DNA of 58,616 nucleotides, taken from the NCBI GenBank assembly GCA_000697665.1, contig KL197718.1, forward strand, positions 1,072,857 through 1,131,472, in the 5' to 3' direction. The notes under the pieces were generated by a model. It saw nothing but the letters and a program-made list of their open reading frames with translations, had not been told where the DNA came from and did no database searches. Position numbers and translations under genes: made by a program. Each line of letters opens with the position of its first letter. Within the stretch, counting starts at the first letter, position 1. This document shows positions 46,523-58,360 of the stretch, in pieces. The stretch is from Jaapia argillacea MUCL 33604. Taxonomy: Eukaryota > Basidiomycota > Agaricomycetes > Jaapiales > Jaapiaceae.

Positions 46523-48937
46523 CTAATCATCATCCTCTCTCAATGAGGCCAACAGATCTGATAACTCCTCATTACCACCCTCTCTCCAGCATATCGGAGA
46601 AGATCCATCCAACCTATTCCTCCCGGCCAAGATATATGAGGGACCCTTTGTGATGGAGGCAACCCACTCAGGGATGTGTAATTTGTCACTCGGTACCAAG
46701 AACTGTATGGTCCCATGGGTAAGTGATGGATAATCCCGATTATTGTCGTCGATATGCTTCCGGCAACAAATCCACTCCCCTCTTGATCCGCGTCCTTCCA
46801 AAAGGAGTGGTCTTTCCAATGGGGACCAGGACGACAAACATTGTGCATCAAACCAGGAACAGTAACGGGGGTCAAGCCACAGGAGAAATGTGATATTCCT
46901 GGTTTTGAAAAGGTTCCAATGGGGACCTGACTGATGATAAGAAAATCAGCAGTGAATACTTAATGATATGTTGATGGTATGTTGATGAGGCCTCACCGTG
47001 GCTGGACAGAATGTCCACCTCCAATTGTTTCCATCATCAACAACACTATCCCAATACCCACTCAACTCAACTGTCAAGAACTTCCTGAGACTGCTTGCCT
47101 GTTTGTGGGCTTCATCATCAGATTCATCACAATACCTCAAGTCCTCTGACATCACACCCAGAACCTCCTCAGAGCAGGTGATATGTTGGGTAGCAATTTG
47201 TAAAATACTGCGGAAGCAGCGAATGGTGGGTTCGGTCCATTGGGCTTGGTCATCACCTTCAAACCTGTATGCCCTAATGTGACAATGTGAGCATTGGGAC
47301 AACCTGAGGAATAGATAAAACAGCAATAAACAAACCTGACAGCACTCATTACGAGTTTGCAACAAAGCTCCTTTCTCTTCCAAGGCAAAATTGCCCTGAT
47401 GATACCACAACTTAAATGTGATGTGCTGCTGCAAAAGAACCATTCCCGCAAGAAGTCTTGGCAGACTATAGCAAATGGATCTGCAAAGAATGAGAACACA
47501 TGAGAAAGCTTGGCCATCAATGATTGTGTTTGGCTAAGTTGTCCCATGATACTTCGGAGTTTTTGCTGAATCTCCCTGTCGAGAAGATAGTAAAGAGGTC
47601 CGACATTATGGTTTGTCGCCAAGATTAACAGATGCTTAAAGAGATTATCCCTGGTAGAGGCATGGATTGGATTTGCTGCATGAGTATGCTCCCATTAAAG
47701 ACAGTCGTGATAGATTGGAGTAAATACTACATACCTAACACATCGTCGTCGAGAAGGAACTGACAGTACGGAATGATCAAGGATTTCCAGCAATTTATTG
47801 GATTTCCAAGGAGGGAAGTGTCTTCGGGGTACTGTATCGAGCACCACACCAGTTGGAAGAGTAGTTTGGAAAAAACCATACGGGACAATACATCAGGACT
47901 TTGGGCCTGCCAAACCCAGGACCGCAATACAGACGGGCCTATCAGATCATCATCAAGCATGGGGACAAGGAACCATAATGGCTGATTCAGATGAATTGCT
48001 GCCATGACATGACTCTCCGAGGTCCTGAGCAAACATCTGGATCAATATCGGTCAAATCCTAGGTGTATTTTCAAACACGCACTGTGAGTATTGAATTATT
48101 TGTTGCCAATACGCAGCATAGCCATGGTAGGAGTGTGGCGGACCTTTCTTAATCTCGGTGAGGACCTGAGATTCAGAAATGAGCACTAATGCCCTTCGTG
48201 ACGGGGCCAGGAGCAGATCACGTCCTCTATGACGCCTCGGGAGAGAAGTTAGGTATAAGCAGTTTTGACAGATTGACTCCAGGGCGCCGTTGTCCACAAA
48301 AACCGGGCGGATATTGGGAAGTGCACAGATGAGAGATATTATATAGTAGGTGGCAAGGTATTGGTTGAGGTAATTCTCGTCTCTTCAAGATGTCATTCCA
48401 TACACATGAGGATGCAGGTCACTGATGCACTGAGATAAGAACATACCTGAGGAAAGCCGCGAGTTTTCGACATTCTGCTTGTACTCTGGTCGTGACGAGC
48501 TCGGTTGCAGTAATGCTGGTGAATTCTCTTGGGCGCACTTTGGTGATATGTTCTATGAGGGACGGGAAGGGACGAGGGAGTCGGAGGAGTATCTGAGTTG
48601 GAAAATGCCAACGAATTTCTAGCCCATCATGTTCACTCCACCATAGTTCCTCAGCCCTCGCCACCTCCGTGAGGATACGCTCAAGGACTGCATTCGGCCC
48701 CACCCCCAAGCGCTCTGCAGCGTTCCCCACCAGCCTTTCCAACTTTCTACCAGCCTTGGAGATCCATTTCCCCACTGTGCGACCCGGACCCATCTGATTG
48801 GAAAGTGTCGAGTCACTTGCATCATCGATCTCGACGCTAAGGCCCAATTGATCGAAACCGTGAACGAGGGCAGGTATTTCGTCCACCTGAGCCGTAAATG
48901 GGGGTGTTGAATCTGTACTACCAGAACCAGATGGCAT
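46523..48937 (-). CDS. Large protein of unknown function
   Basis: At least six exons, roughly 700 aa. It starts MPSGSGSTDSTPPFTAQVDE. Recognisable pieces in order: VHGFDQLGLSVEIDDASDS, VGKWISKAGRKLERLVGNA, RPREFTSITATELVTTRVQ, LATYYIISLICALPNIRPVF, SRRALVLISESQ, MLDDDLIGPSVLRSWVW, LGNPINCWKSLIIPYCQF, DREIQQKLRSIMGQLSQ and, in the last exon, TFLLWLDPRYCSWFDAQC, ending LASLREDDD. Introns are GT-AG and the frame is open at each junction. The sequence looks alpha-helical, like a cytosolic repeat scaffold, but no family is recognised. A relic of its 5' end is at 40.6-41.1 kb, so the gene belongs to a mobile or duplicating lineage. Confidence 0.75.
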
Positions 48938-49792
48938 GATGATGGGAGAGAGACGTGGAAGAGATACAGCGCACTGTCAGCGCAACAACTGAGGCGATGT
49001 CGGCTCTTGTATGGGAGAAGTGAGCAGTGAGCACAGCATCAGAGCCGCACGTGGGCATCCAATATAGCCCGATGCCTATGACCCAATCCCATGTGGGTTC
49101 GAAAACCACGTTGAGCCCCCTAAGAGATGGTGCAGAAGCGATCGAGGAGTGTAAGGGACTGGATAACTCAATAGTTGCGATAACTTATGGGCACAGTTTA
49201 GCGAGACAGCAAAACGCGGACGAAGGTTGGAAGTTTCGTGCACCAGTAAACAGAGTTTCGATGACCAGGATTTGTTTTTTTATCGTCGGAGTATGAATGG
49301 CGGGAAGTCCGTGGATGAATTCCAGAAGCGCGCGTTCAATCCTGGCTCGTGGTGTTTCCATTTTGGGATCATCTCCGAGTCTGCTTGCCTTCAAGACGTG
49401 CAGATTTCCGACTTGGGTGCTTTGTGAGATTCTGGTTCGAGTCCGTTCAGTAGCTCTTGATCACACATCCATTCATTGGATGTTCATCCAACAGTACTGT
49501 CTGTTGTAAACAATGCTCTGAGGGCGAGAGCAATCATGTACCATCTGGTTAAGCGAGCAAGGTATGGGTGAGTCCTTTTATGTGTGCATGGCACCTTTCA
49601 TTGTACCTCATTGACGATGATTACAATGCACCCAGCTGTCCCTGTGCAACTGTGGGCATTGATAGGTTGATACAGCCCGGTTTCCGAAGTACGTCAAATG
49701 TGTCGACACGTTGTTGCAGGGTGGATCAACCTACAAAAACTCCATTTGCAAACAGCCACTTTGCCCAAGACTCCACCTCTCTGAACACCTGG
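48938..49792. other. Intergenic between the unknown gene and the integrase-core gene
   Basis: 855 bp of divergent upstream sequence. The left 200 bp are homologous to the relic's flank at 40.9-41.1 kb. No gene is supported. Confidence 0.4.
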
Positions 49793-51394
49793 ATGCTGAA
49801 TCCATTGGGGAGGAACCAATGGGGTGAGAAAATAGGTGAGTCCTTGGAGCAAATCAGTCGAAGAGCTTGGGGGCCATTGATCCACTGATCGCAGATGTAT
49901 CGGATGAAGTGTTGAAAGATGCCTTTGAACAGTACGGGAAGGAGAACAATGGGTCTGGGTTGACGGCAGAAGAGGTGATTGCGCGGTTGAAAGCTGACCT
50001 AGGTTATGAAATCAAGTGCGTGAGCGGAATAATCGTATTGAGGCATAGCTAACAATTCCAGGGTAGACGAACAAAACTGTTCGAGCTGCGCAAGCGCCTG
50101 GGTATCACAACGGTTCGCAAAAACAACACAATGCCACAACAACGTGCACAGGCAGTCATTGATATCAAGGAGAATGACCTTGCTGGACGATGGGGTGTGA
50201 ATCAAGTCCACCAGCGATTGGCGAACGAAGGTTATCTTGTACCACGGTTGGCCACAAATGTTGCCTCCCTTTCCTTGTTGCTAACTTTGTTGAACCAGGG
50301 ATGAGCTCCGAGAGGTCCTTCATGACCATTTCAATGCTGAGTTTGACCGCCGGTTTGTTGGATCAAAGGATGCAATTGCGAGGGTCCCCCTAGATAGTCT
50401 TGGCCTGTGGCACCAGTTCCATGCCGATGGCCATGAAAAGCTTGCTGCTCAGGCTCTCGAGATGGGCGACGTGACACTTCCAATATATGCCTTCAAGGAC
50501 AAGTTTGTGAGTGTTGTTCCCCTGATGCGAGTATTGCCAAATGTCCGACTGGCCAATACCATTGGCCACTTATTTCTGGATTTGGTCTACGAGTACAAGA
50601 GTATGTTCCATCATCATTATTAGCCACTCTCCTGCTGATGTCTCACTGCAGAAATCTCTCTTCAACTTGTGGTTGATAAGGGGTCTGAGGTTGGTGAGAT
50701 GAGGAGGTGTCACGAGTGTCTACGGTATGGATATTTGACTTGCCTCTTGTGGCGAAACTAACTACTCCCACCAGACTTGAAGCTGCCCCTGAATTTAGCA
50801 TTGAAGATTGGCCTCCCACAGTCCAGGTTCAGAGCAGCCACAACACACCAATTGAAGGATTTTGGCATTGGAAGCGAAACGGTGAAGGTCATAGTATTCG
50901 AGAAGCTATACTTGTTGGGAAGGATCGTGGGTTTTTCAATCCGAACAATGAGCTCCACGTGTACGTATTGCCCTCTCATTCGCCAAATCACCCACCCCTC
51001 ATATCCTTGAAATTGTAGACAAGTCTTCAATTGGCTTTGGCCTGACCTTGTGCAGAACCGCCTCGACGAATTCCGCGAGTATTGGAACAACCACCGTTTA
51101 TCCAGCCAGAAGAAGAAACTACTCCCATCCAGAACATCTCTGCTGCAGATGTGGTCAGCTCCAGCTAGTGTTCAACCAACCGCTCGAGATTGCTCTATCG
51201 TTGTTAACATGGAAACTGTCGAATGTCTTCAAGAGAGTCTTGGTGGTTGGGAGGGGCGCGAAGAAGCCTTCCGGTTTGTTTCGCGCACCTTTGAAGCAGT
51301 TGCAGATAATGTGCTTGAGGAGCTTGGATTTCCTATGGTTACCCTCTCGAATGCTTGGGATATCTTTAACTTTGTCGTAGCTCGACTTTCTTGA
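49793..51394 (+). CDS. Integrase-core (DDE-type) domain protein of the Agaricomycete multicopy family
   Basis: Start ATG 49793 gives MLNPLGRNQWGEKI, and an intron (GTGAGT...CGCAG) joins DVSDEVLKDAFEQYGKEN. The N-terminal part is a helix-turn-helix-like segment (TAEEVIARLKADLGYEI, TKLFELRKRLGITTVRKNN). The retroviral-integrase-like core follows: LWHQFHADGHEKL (first Asp), ISLQLVVDKGSEVGEMRR (second Asp), WHWKRNGEGHSIREAILVGK, VFNWLWPDLVQNRLDEFREY, then WNNHRLSSQKKK. This family is very common in Agaricomycetes and is probably transposon-derived; whether it moves DNA is not known. The frame is open to the stop at 51394 (FNFVVARLS). No inverted repeats were recognised at its flanks. Confidence 0.82.
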
Positions 51395-51511
51395 ATTTTC
51401 ATTGACGTTGACGAACCATTGTCCACCCATCAACATGATCTGAACTGGGAGATTTTATTATTATGGCAAACACTTATGGTAAATCTGATGACTGGTAAAC
51501 TACGGAGTGTT

Positions 51512-53846
51512 TCAATCGTCATTCAATGGCAACGCATCCAAGGTACTTTCAAGGGCGGACACCGATGCAAGTTTGAGGGCTGAACAAATGGAGTTGCATT
51601 GGTGAGATTCAATGAAATCCCGTATTCCGGCAAGACCATGATCACCAAGCCCAGAAGACCTAAATGAGGTGTGAACAATATGAACAAAGACCAACAGGTG
51701 ACAACATACTGGCTTGGGGTGTGTGTCATGGGATCGAAGAGGACAAGAAGACCATTCTTATCATATGAGCCTAGAAGATGGTGTTTAGAAAGAGGATGGG
51801 CATTGAACAGAGTCAATTACCTTGAATATCGGCGAACATATATTTGCAAGCTGTATTTTCGAGGACAAAATGGGCAAAGGCCATGATGGTGCTCAAAAGC
51901 TGGCCTGACATATGCACCTGTCCCAATGTCCCAGTGAATTTGATTACCGACATCGAGGTGCGCTTAGGCTCGACAAGGTACACAGATTCCAGTACTGGTT
52001 CATGATCAGATTCATCTGCATCTGCAACCACCACGTCGGAGTTGGTCCTAGGGTCACCGAAGTTGTACACCTTAATGAGAAATGCATCGGACACCTGAAA
52101 CTCTGAGGAAAAATATCAGATTGGCTAGCCACAATTACCAGACACTGCATACCTGCCATCTCGACACCAAGTCGACCTGCAAGCGAGAAGAACACCTTGG
52201 CAAAGTATGCCATACGCTTCAGGTGTACCAGATCAGCCACAAGGAGCTTTGCCGCCTTCTCAGTTGTAATATCTTCGCTGTCTTCACCGATATTGACAAG
52301 CTTCTTTGCAACAAATTCTTCGTCCTTAATGGTGAACTATGCAGCAGATTCAGCATGAAGGGAAATACCAGCATATGTGGTAGCGAGACTTACACCGAAA
52401 ACATCCTTTGTCTTTCCTCTCTCATGGGCGGCCAGAGGAAGGGTGTCACGATCAATTATGCCGGTTTCTGTAGTTCCAACTTCCGATAACGACGGTGTGC
52501 CTGTACCAGGTTGAATCTTACAAATGGTCTGTCGAAATTGCACCTGATCGACGTGTTGGACCTTGATTGCTGAGATATTTGTAGCAGAGTCCGGCAGGAA
52601 AGTCGTCTGCAGGATAGTGGTTGTGGTGCCTAAAAGAGACAGTTAGCACCGAAATGCAGTGAAATAAATTTACATACTTCTCGTGCGTTTATTCAAGGGA
52701 ACCCGAGAGGTTCTTCCTCCACCCTTGCGCTTACGACCCTTGTCTGAAACACCAACGTCACCATTTTCATCCACCGTCGTACGTTCCTCATACTGGAAAA
52801 CCACAGATCAGGGGCTAACCAGTGAGTGACGTGGAATGGACATACTCGCTCAATATCAATATACAGCTCCAGCAAAAAGCTTGACTTCTTGTAGGCTTTG
52901 CCAATGGACTTCGGTGGAATGATGAAGACATCTCGAGCCTCACTTGTTGCGTAGCTCTGGTACCAATCACGAATAGTCTTCTGGCTATCGTCATTCTGCA
53001 TGATTGTATTGCCTTTGACGCGAAGCTCCGTTTCATCGCTACAAAAAAATTTGACTTTCCATTCCAGGTGGTAAGAGAGAAACAATTCATACATTCAGAG
53101 ACTCAGATCATGCGACTTCAACCAGCATGGATTGACCTCACCGAGAATCCTTGCATGAACCTCTACAACATCAGTGAATTAGGGCAGAATATGCAGGACT
53201 GATCAACAAACCATGCATTGTCAGCATCTCCGCATATGGCTGATAGGCAGTTCCAAGACCGCTGTCAACCTGCTTACATCGGTCACTCCTCCGACATTCG
53301 TAAGAAATTGTGTAAGTGTTGATTCTTCCAGCGCTTGAACGCAACATCTGAAGTTCAGCCTCAGCGGTTGTGGGACCAATTGGACCAGTCGGCCCAAGTT
53401 GTCAGCCGAGTCGTCCCTCAATTCGATGGCGGCGCTGCTCTGCAGCAGGATTCTGGGGATCTTGTCCAGCTGACTCCTTTGCAGCTAATATTTGATCATC
53501 AGAACAATCGAAATATCAGACTATACAAGTCTACTTACCGAGTCGCTTGCAGGTGCCACATGGATCGGTAATGAGTGTACCACAAACCCCACATTCACTA
53601 CACTGATGCATTGCCTATGCCCGGTTGTGAGCATACGAACGGAAAGTGTGGTTACTAATAACTTACAGCCATATCGACAATATCTCCTTTCTCCCGGGCT
53701 GCTTTCTGCTTCTTGCACAAGGGGCACAGTGAGCCCAATCCAATCTCCATCTGGGGGAAAATGCTCATACAGCCGTCATCCACATTTTCATGCCCACCGC
53801 AAGGGGTGTTGTTGGAACTGGGATGAGAGAACACTGTGCCAGTCAT
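51512..53846 (-). CDS. Alpha-type (atypical) protein kinase with N-terminal Cys cluster
   Basis: The C-terminal alpha-kinase domain is clear: DAFLIKVYNFGDPRTNSDVV, SVIKFTGTLGQVHMSGQ, FAHFVLENTACKYMFADIQG, then across introns SYDKNGLLVLFDPMTHTPSQ, GLGDHGLAGIRDFIESHQCN and SICSALKLASVSALE. The protein kinase family (alpha-kinase, as in elongation factor 2 kinase) phosphorylates Ser/Thr in helical contexts; the fungal substrates are unknown. The N-terminus has a Cys cluster, CPLCKKQKAAREKGDIVDMA then CSECGVCGTLITDPCGTC, typical of fungal members. One exon reads RRHRIEGRLG followed by TGA (53404-53402), so either an intron is misplaced or the copy is damaged. The start at 53846 is the best available ATG. 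It faces the small C2HC gene across about 0.5 kb. Confidence 0.8.
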
Positions 53847-54386
53847 GTAGACACACTTGTGGGGTTGGGTGGATGGAGGAGCTTGATGAGTTTGACGAGT
53901 TTGACGTTGTAGTGTTTGTCAAGTTGGACGGAGCAAGGAGTGAGTTCGGTTCCAAATAACAAAGGCTGAGGACAAAATATCTCTGCTGATCTCCAACTAG
54001 CGGAAGGGAAGAACTCACAAGTCGGAGAGAACCCTGGTGGGATTGAGTCAGTAATTGGGCCTGGGGATCTGCCTCCGAGCCTCCTGATTTTTTTTCAGGG
54101 TTATGCAGAGCGGAGATGGTGCCCGGCTTGGAAGGCAACAACTTCCGTGTCTTCGGTGTACAGCAGTGAGGTAGGCTGAGAAGTCAAAAGTCAATTTAAC
54201 ATTGGGTGGCGACAGTGGATGGATGGAAACCAGGACATTGTCAATAAACATCTTCGAAAATTTGATGCAAGCTTACTGATGCAACGCACAGTCCAACAGG
54301 CCACGATGACTGACGGAATCGGCTTGTTGGACAATACATAAATTAGTCCCTCTCAGTCGAGCAAACCCCCAACGTTTCTCCTCCCG
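53847..54386. other. Divergent intergenic region alpha-kinase / small Cys protein
   Basis: 540 bp, containing a short triplicated motif GATGAGTTTGACGAGTTTGACG at about 53886-53908 (just right of the kinase start codon). It probably carries both promoters. No other gene was found. Confidence 0.4.
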
Positions 54387-54836
54387 ATGTCAGCTTCAAA
54401 TACAGCCACTGCAGGATTGTCGACGGCACAGGGAGGTGAGGATAACCTCTCATCAACACTGTGGATTGTTCTCAACAGCAGCTTACAGAGGCAAGGATAA
54501 GAGTGGTATCTTCTTTGACTCAGACAGCATCACTCACCAAAAAACGGAAGCGAGGTGAGATCAATCTACGAGATCCCCATTTTATAACTAACATTGTTTG
54601 TGCTAGAGGATTCATTCAAATCATTTGATATTCCTGTTTCCAATGGGCCGACATTCATGGATACATACAAGTTGTTGAACAAGCTGAATGAATTTGACGA
54701 CCCAGGGCTTCCGAAGGAGGACTTCTGCGCGATGTTCGTTGTATGTCGGTGGTGTGGAAAGGTGATGACGTTGGCGGCAATGGAGAGAGGTAGTCATGGA
54801 GAGTGTCCTGAAAGTGTTGTGATCGAGATTGATTGA
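54387..54836 (+). CDS. Small CxxC...HxxxC protein of unknown function
   Basis: Three exons, about 120 aa. MSASNTATAGLSTAQGE joins RIRVVSSLTQTASLTKKRKR (a nuclear-type basic patch) and then DSFKSFDIPVSNGPTFMDTY and LNEFDDPGLPKEDFCAMFVV. Near the end is CRWCGKVMTLAAMERGSHGEC, fitting C-x2-C-x12-H-x3-C, a plausible zinc-binding knuckle, followed by PESVVIEID. Introns are GTGAGG...TTACAG and GTGAGA...GCTAG, phases in agreement. It may be a nucleic-acid-binding partner of the neighbouring accessory genes, but that is only inferred from position. Confidence 0.55.
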
Positions 54837-55175
54837 TGTTACCGAGAGTTTTACTCATTGGGCTATCGTAGTCGACCTCAACGTGAATGCATGTTTGGGA
54901 CTTGGCAATAGCAGGGGAAAGGTGATCTTTGCATCATGCGGCACATCGAGAATGGCATTGCTGCCCCCACCAATACGTCAAATCCAACAATGCCAAAGCC
55001 GACAACGGAGGCAGGGAAAACAATGGAGCACAGATAACATCTTGATAGAAATAGATGCAGAGTTTCCATCTCTGGACTCTGAGTGCGGGGAGGGCAGCAC
55101 TTCCTAACGAGCAGATAAACGAGTGGGGATCGAATTGAAGATTTGAGCGAAAACGAAGATATTGAAGATGACAGT
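54837..55175. other. Intergenic before the ATPase relic
   Basis: 339 bp. No gene was recognised. The ATPase homology ends abruptly near 55216, so this stretch is on the far side of a rearrangement breakpoint. Confidence 0.4.
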
Positions 55176-58100
55176 CTAAACCATGGAGTCGTTGTGAGTG
55201 CTGCTCTCAGCTAATGCAAGCGCAGCGAAGGTGTCCATGATGATATTGATCCAGAGTAGTTGAACAGTGGAGAGGATGGAGGCCTCCTGGGTGGAAGCAA
55301 CGGCCGTAACAAATGTGATGATAACAGCCGTGATGTTGGTTGAAATCTGGAACTGCAAAAACTTGCGGACGGCGTCGTTGACACAACGCCCCCACATGAT
55401 TGCCTTGACGATCGAAGAAAAGTTGTCATCCATCAGAATGATATCTGACACCTCCTTGGTGACTTCAGTTCCCGCGATACTCATGGAAAATCCGATGTGA
55501 GCGATCTTCAGAGCAGGGCCGTCATTCGTACCATCGCCGGTGACGCCGACGACTTCACCAAGCTCCTTGAGTTTCTCCACAAGGATTTTCTTGTCCTCAG
55601 GAGACGAACAAGCAAGAACTTGAAGACGGGGCACGATTTCGAGCTTTTCTTGATCCGATAGATTGCGGAAAACGGGTCCTTCCATGATAACGCCGCCAGC
55701 CATGTAGATGCCACACTGAATTGCGATCGATCGAGCGGTTAGAACGTTGTTACCGGTGCACATCTTGACCGTAACACCGGCACGATGGCAACTCGCAACA
55801 GCCTCGCGGACACCATCTCGAAGTGGGTCTTCAATCCCAACTATGCCAATGAGAGTGAGGTTGCGTGCAAGGAAATCGTACTCGACCTGAAACAAGACAT
55901 ATCAGTAACACAGGACTGAGATTGTAAGAGACCACGTACGTCGTCGTCGGCAGAGTGTTCCGCGTTCCTCAGAGGCCAGGTATCAAAGTCTCGATAGCAA
56001 AGGGCAATCGTTCGGAGGGTCTGGTTGGCGTAGAAGATGATGGTATGCGAGATATTGTCCCTTGTGAGGTCGTCAATCTCCAGAGTCTCCACTGGTCCCT
56101 CCTTCTTCTCTCTGCCCTCCTTGTATACCACAACATGACGTTGGCACATCCCAGTCAGGATCTCACTCACGCCCTTTAGGTATAATCTCCATCCACCCTT
56201 GGGTAGCTTGACCACAACTCCCATAGCCTTCCTCTTGCTTGAGAAGGGAATCATCTGAACAATGTTTGCATCCTCTCAAACACCAAGGAAAGGTTCCCAC
56301 CCAAGGTCCTGGGCGAACTTCAACAATGCAGTTTCTGTCTTACTCCCAAGGAAACCGTCTCTCCGGTCTCCTGATCCCGATCCTCGAAAGCGGTAGAGTT
56401 GATGGCGATGGCCTCGTTAAATATTTGCTTCAATCGAGGGCTGATGACACGATTCAGGTGACTCTGATCAATTGAAAAGTCCTGGGTGTGTTTGCGAGTC
56501 TTGTCATCAGACTCTGAATTCACATTCGTGCGAGCTTTGTTATCCTCGAGTTTATCAACGAATTTGGTGTGGATGCCGACGGAACCAGCAACGACAGTCA
56601 TGACGTTTTGCGTGAGGGTGCCAGTCTTGTCGGTACAGACGACGGAGGCATTGGCCATTGTTTCACAAGATCCTAGGATGTGGACCAGGAGTTTCTCGGC
56701 TGTCAACCGCTTTGTAGCGAAAGCGAGGGCGAGAGTGACGGCGAGTGGGAGACCTATACAAACATAACGGTAAATATCAACCAAAGGGAACGACGATAAT
56801 GTCACCGACCTTCAGGGACAGGGACGACGATCAACGTGACGCTAATAATGAGTATCTGCGTAAAGGCGATGCCTTTTTGATTCGCAGTCCTACAAATTTG
56901 ATGAGCATATATTCAACACAAGGGAAAAACTAGGTACCTGGACGGTTCGCCAGTACCGAGTTGCACGAAAAAGTGAATCATCAAAGCCGAGAACAGACCA
57001 GGCCGGCCAAAGACCCCAATTTCGCAATGAGTTCAGGGAGATGGTTCAGCTTCAGTTGAAGCGGCGTGTTTTCGGTGTCTCCATGAAGAGCTGTCGAGAG
57101 AAAGAAAATCATCAGGATTAAATCCCCAAGGAACGAAAAAGGAAAGAAAACCCACCCATCATGATCTGGCCATTAAAGCTCTTCTGTCCAACGGCGATAA
57201 CAATGTACCTCCCAACACTCTCAATACCCTTACTCCCACTGATGACAAAACAGTCCGTATGTCCAGCCTGTCCAACCTTCATCTTGACGCACTCCTCAAA
57301 CGGAACCTTCTTGATAGCATCACTCTCCCCAGTCGCACCGCTCTCGTCACAACAGACACCATGACCTTCCAGAAAGATACCATCACAGAGTATGACTTCA
57401 CCCGGTTCGAGTAGACAGATATCGCCAATGACGACCTGGTGAACGTCGACTAGTCGTTCGATACCGGATCGTATGACTTTGACGGAACGGTCTTCCTTCT
57501 TCTCGTTCAGCGACTTGAACTGACGCTCCTTCTGCCTGTTGTTTAGCAAGCCGACCATGACCTGCGTAGTTAAGAAATAATGAGCATATATGCGTTGAAA
57601 ATTGGAGAGGAAGTAAGAAAACATACAACGATGAGGATAGTGACGATAATCGCGACTCCTTCAACCCAATCAACGGGAGGTTCACCCACAGGTCTGGGTG
57701 TCCCAAAGTCCTGGAAGAAACCCAGGGCAAGTGAAACGACAGCCGCAATCAAAAGCAAGACCTAAAAGAACAAATTCGACATCGTCAAAGCTATTTCCAC
57801 ACAAGACGAACCATTCACTCACCAAAACCTTGTCCTCAAGTGCCAACCACATTAATAACAATAATGACTTACTCGCGCGCTGAGGAAGGATATTCGTTCC
57901 ATATATGCGCTTCCGATTGTCGAGAGTAGCGGCAAACGCAGGTTTCTCATCAAAGTTATCATCCCGATGAGGCTTCCTGGGCTCCTCGCCATCATAATCA
58001 GCAGTTGACACTTCCGAATGGGTGTATGACAAAGGGGTGAAATTCGAAATATCGCTATGTGAATCGAATCCTTTCGCTCCTGAGAGATTGGGGAATTCAC

Positions 58101-58360
58101 CCTCTTCACCACCTGGCGCCGTGATGACGATCCCAGGTATATCCCCACTTACTTTCCTCCCCGGTTTACTCTTGCTCTCCCGCTCTCTCTCCAGAGTGTC
58201 CTCATTAGGGTCATGTCACTGAGATTCCCCAACTCCCGCCCCTTTCGACGGTAAATGTTCACGATCCTCCAAATCACCCCCGTCCTTCCCACTCCCAGAA
58301 CCAGCAAGCAAGCCTCGCCTCACATCTGTCCCAAGACCTCTCAACACTTCACTGAAGGAA
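55176..58360 (-). pseudogene. Plasma-membrane-type Ca2+-ATPase (P2B/PMC1-like) pseudogene
   Basis: Family hallmarks: DKTGTLTQNVMTVVAG (phosphorylation Asp), [45 protein letters not shown] and [16 protein letters not shown]. Such pumps move Ca2+ out of the cytosol into the vacuole or across the plasma membrane. This copy cannot be functional: homology stops after [17 protein letters not shown] near 55216, so the last four membrane segments are missing. There is an in-frame TGA at 56278-56276 (GV-stop-EDANIV, normally Arg), a one-base frameshift near 56350 before GSKTETALL, another near 56997 (LAGLV / LFSALMIHFF), a TGA at 58218-58216 in the N-terminal tail, and VAVPEGLP changed to VPVPEGLP. 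The 5' end is also cut near 58351. Confidence 0.85.

Noticed and set aside
49435-49445. Perfect tRNA B-box-like string GGTTCGAGTCC
   Set aside because: The flanking bases do not form a T stem, and no A box, anticodon arm or acceptor stem fits around it.
53880-53910. Short tandem repeat gagtttgac near the alpha-kinase start
   Set aside because: Only two to three imperfect units; a simple low-complexity stretch, not a structured repeat array.
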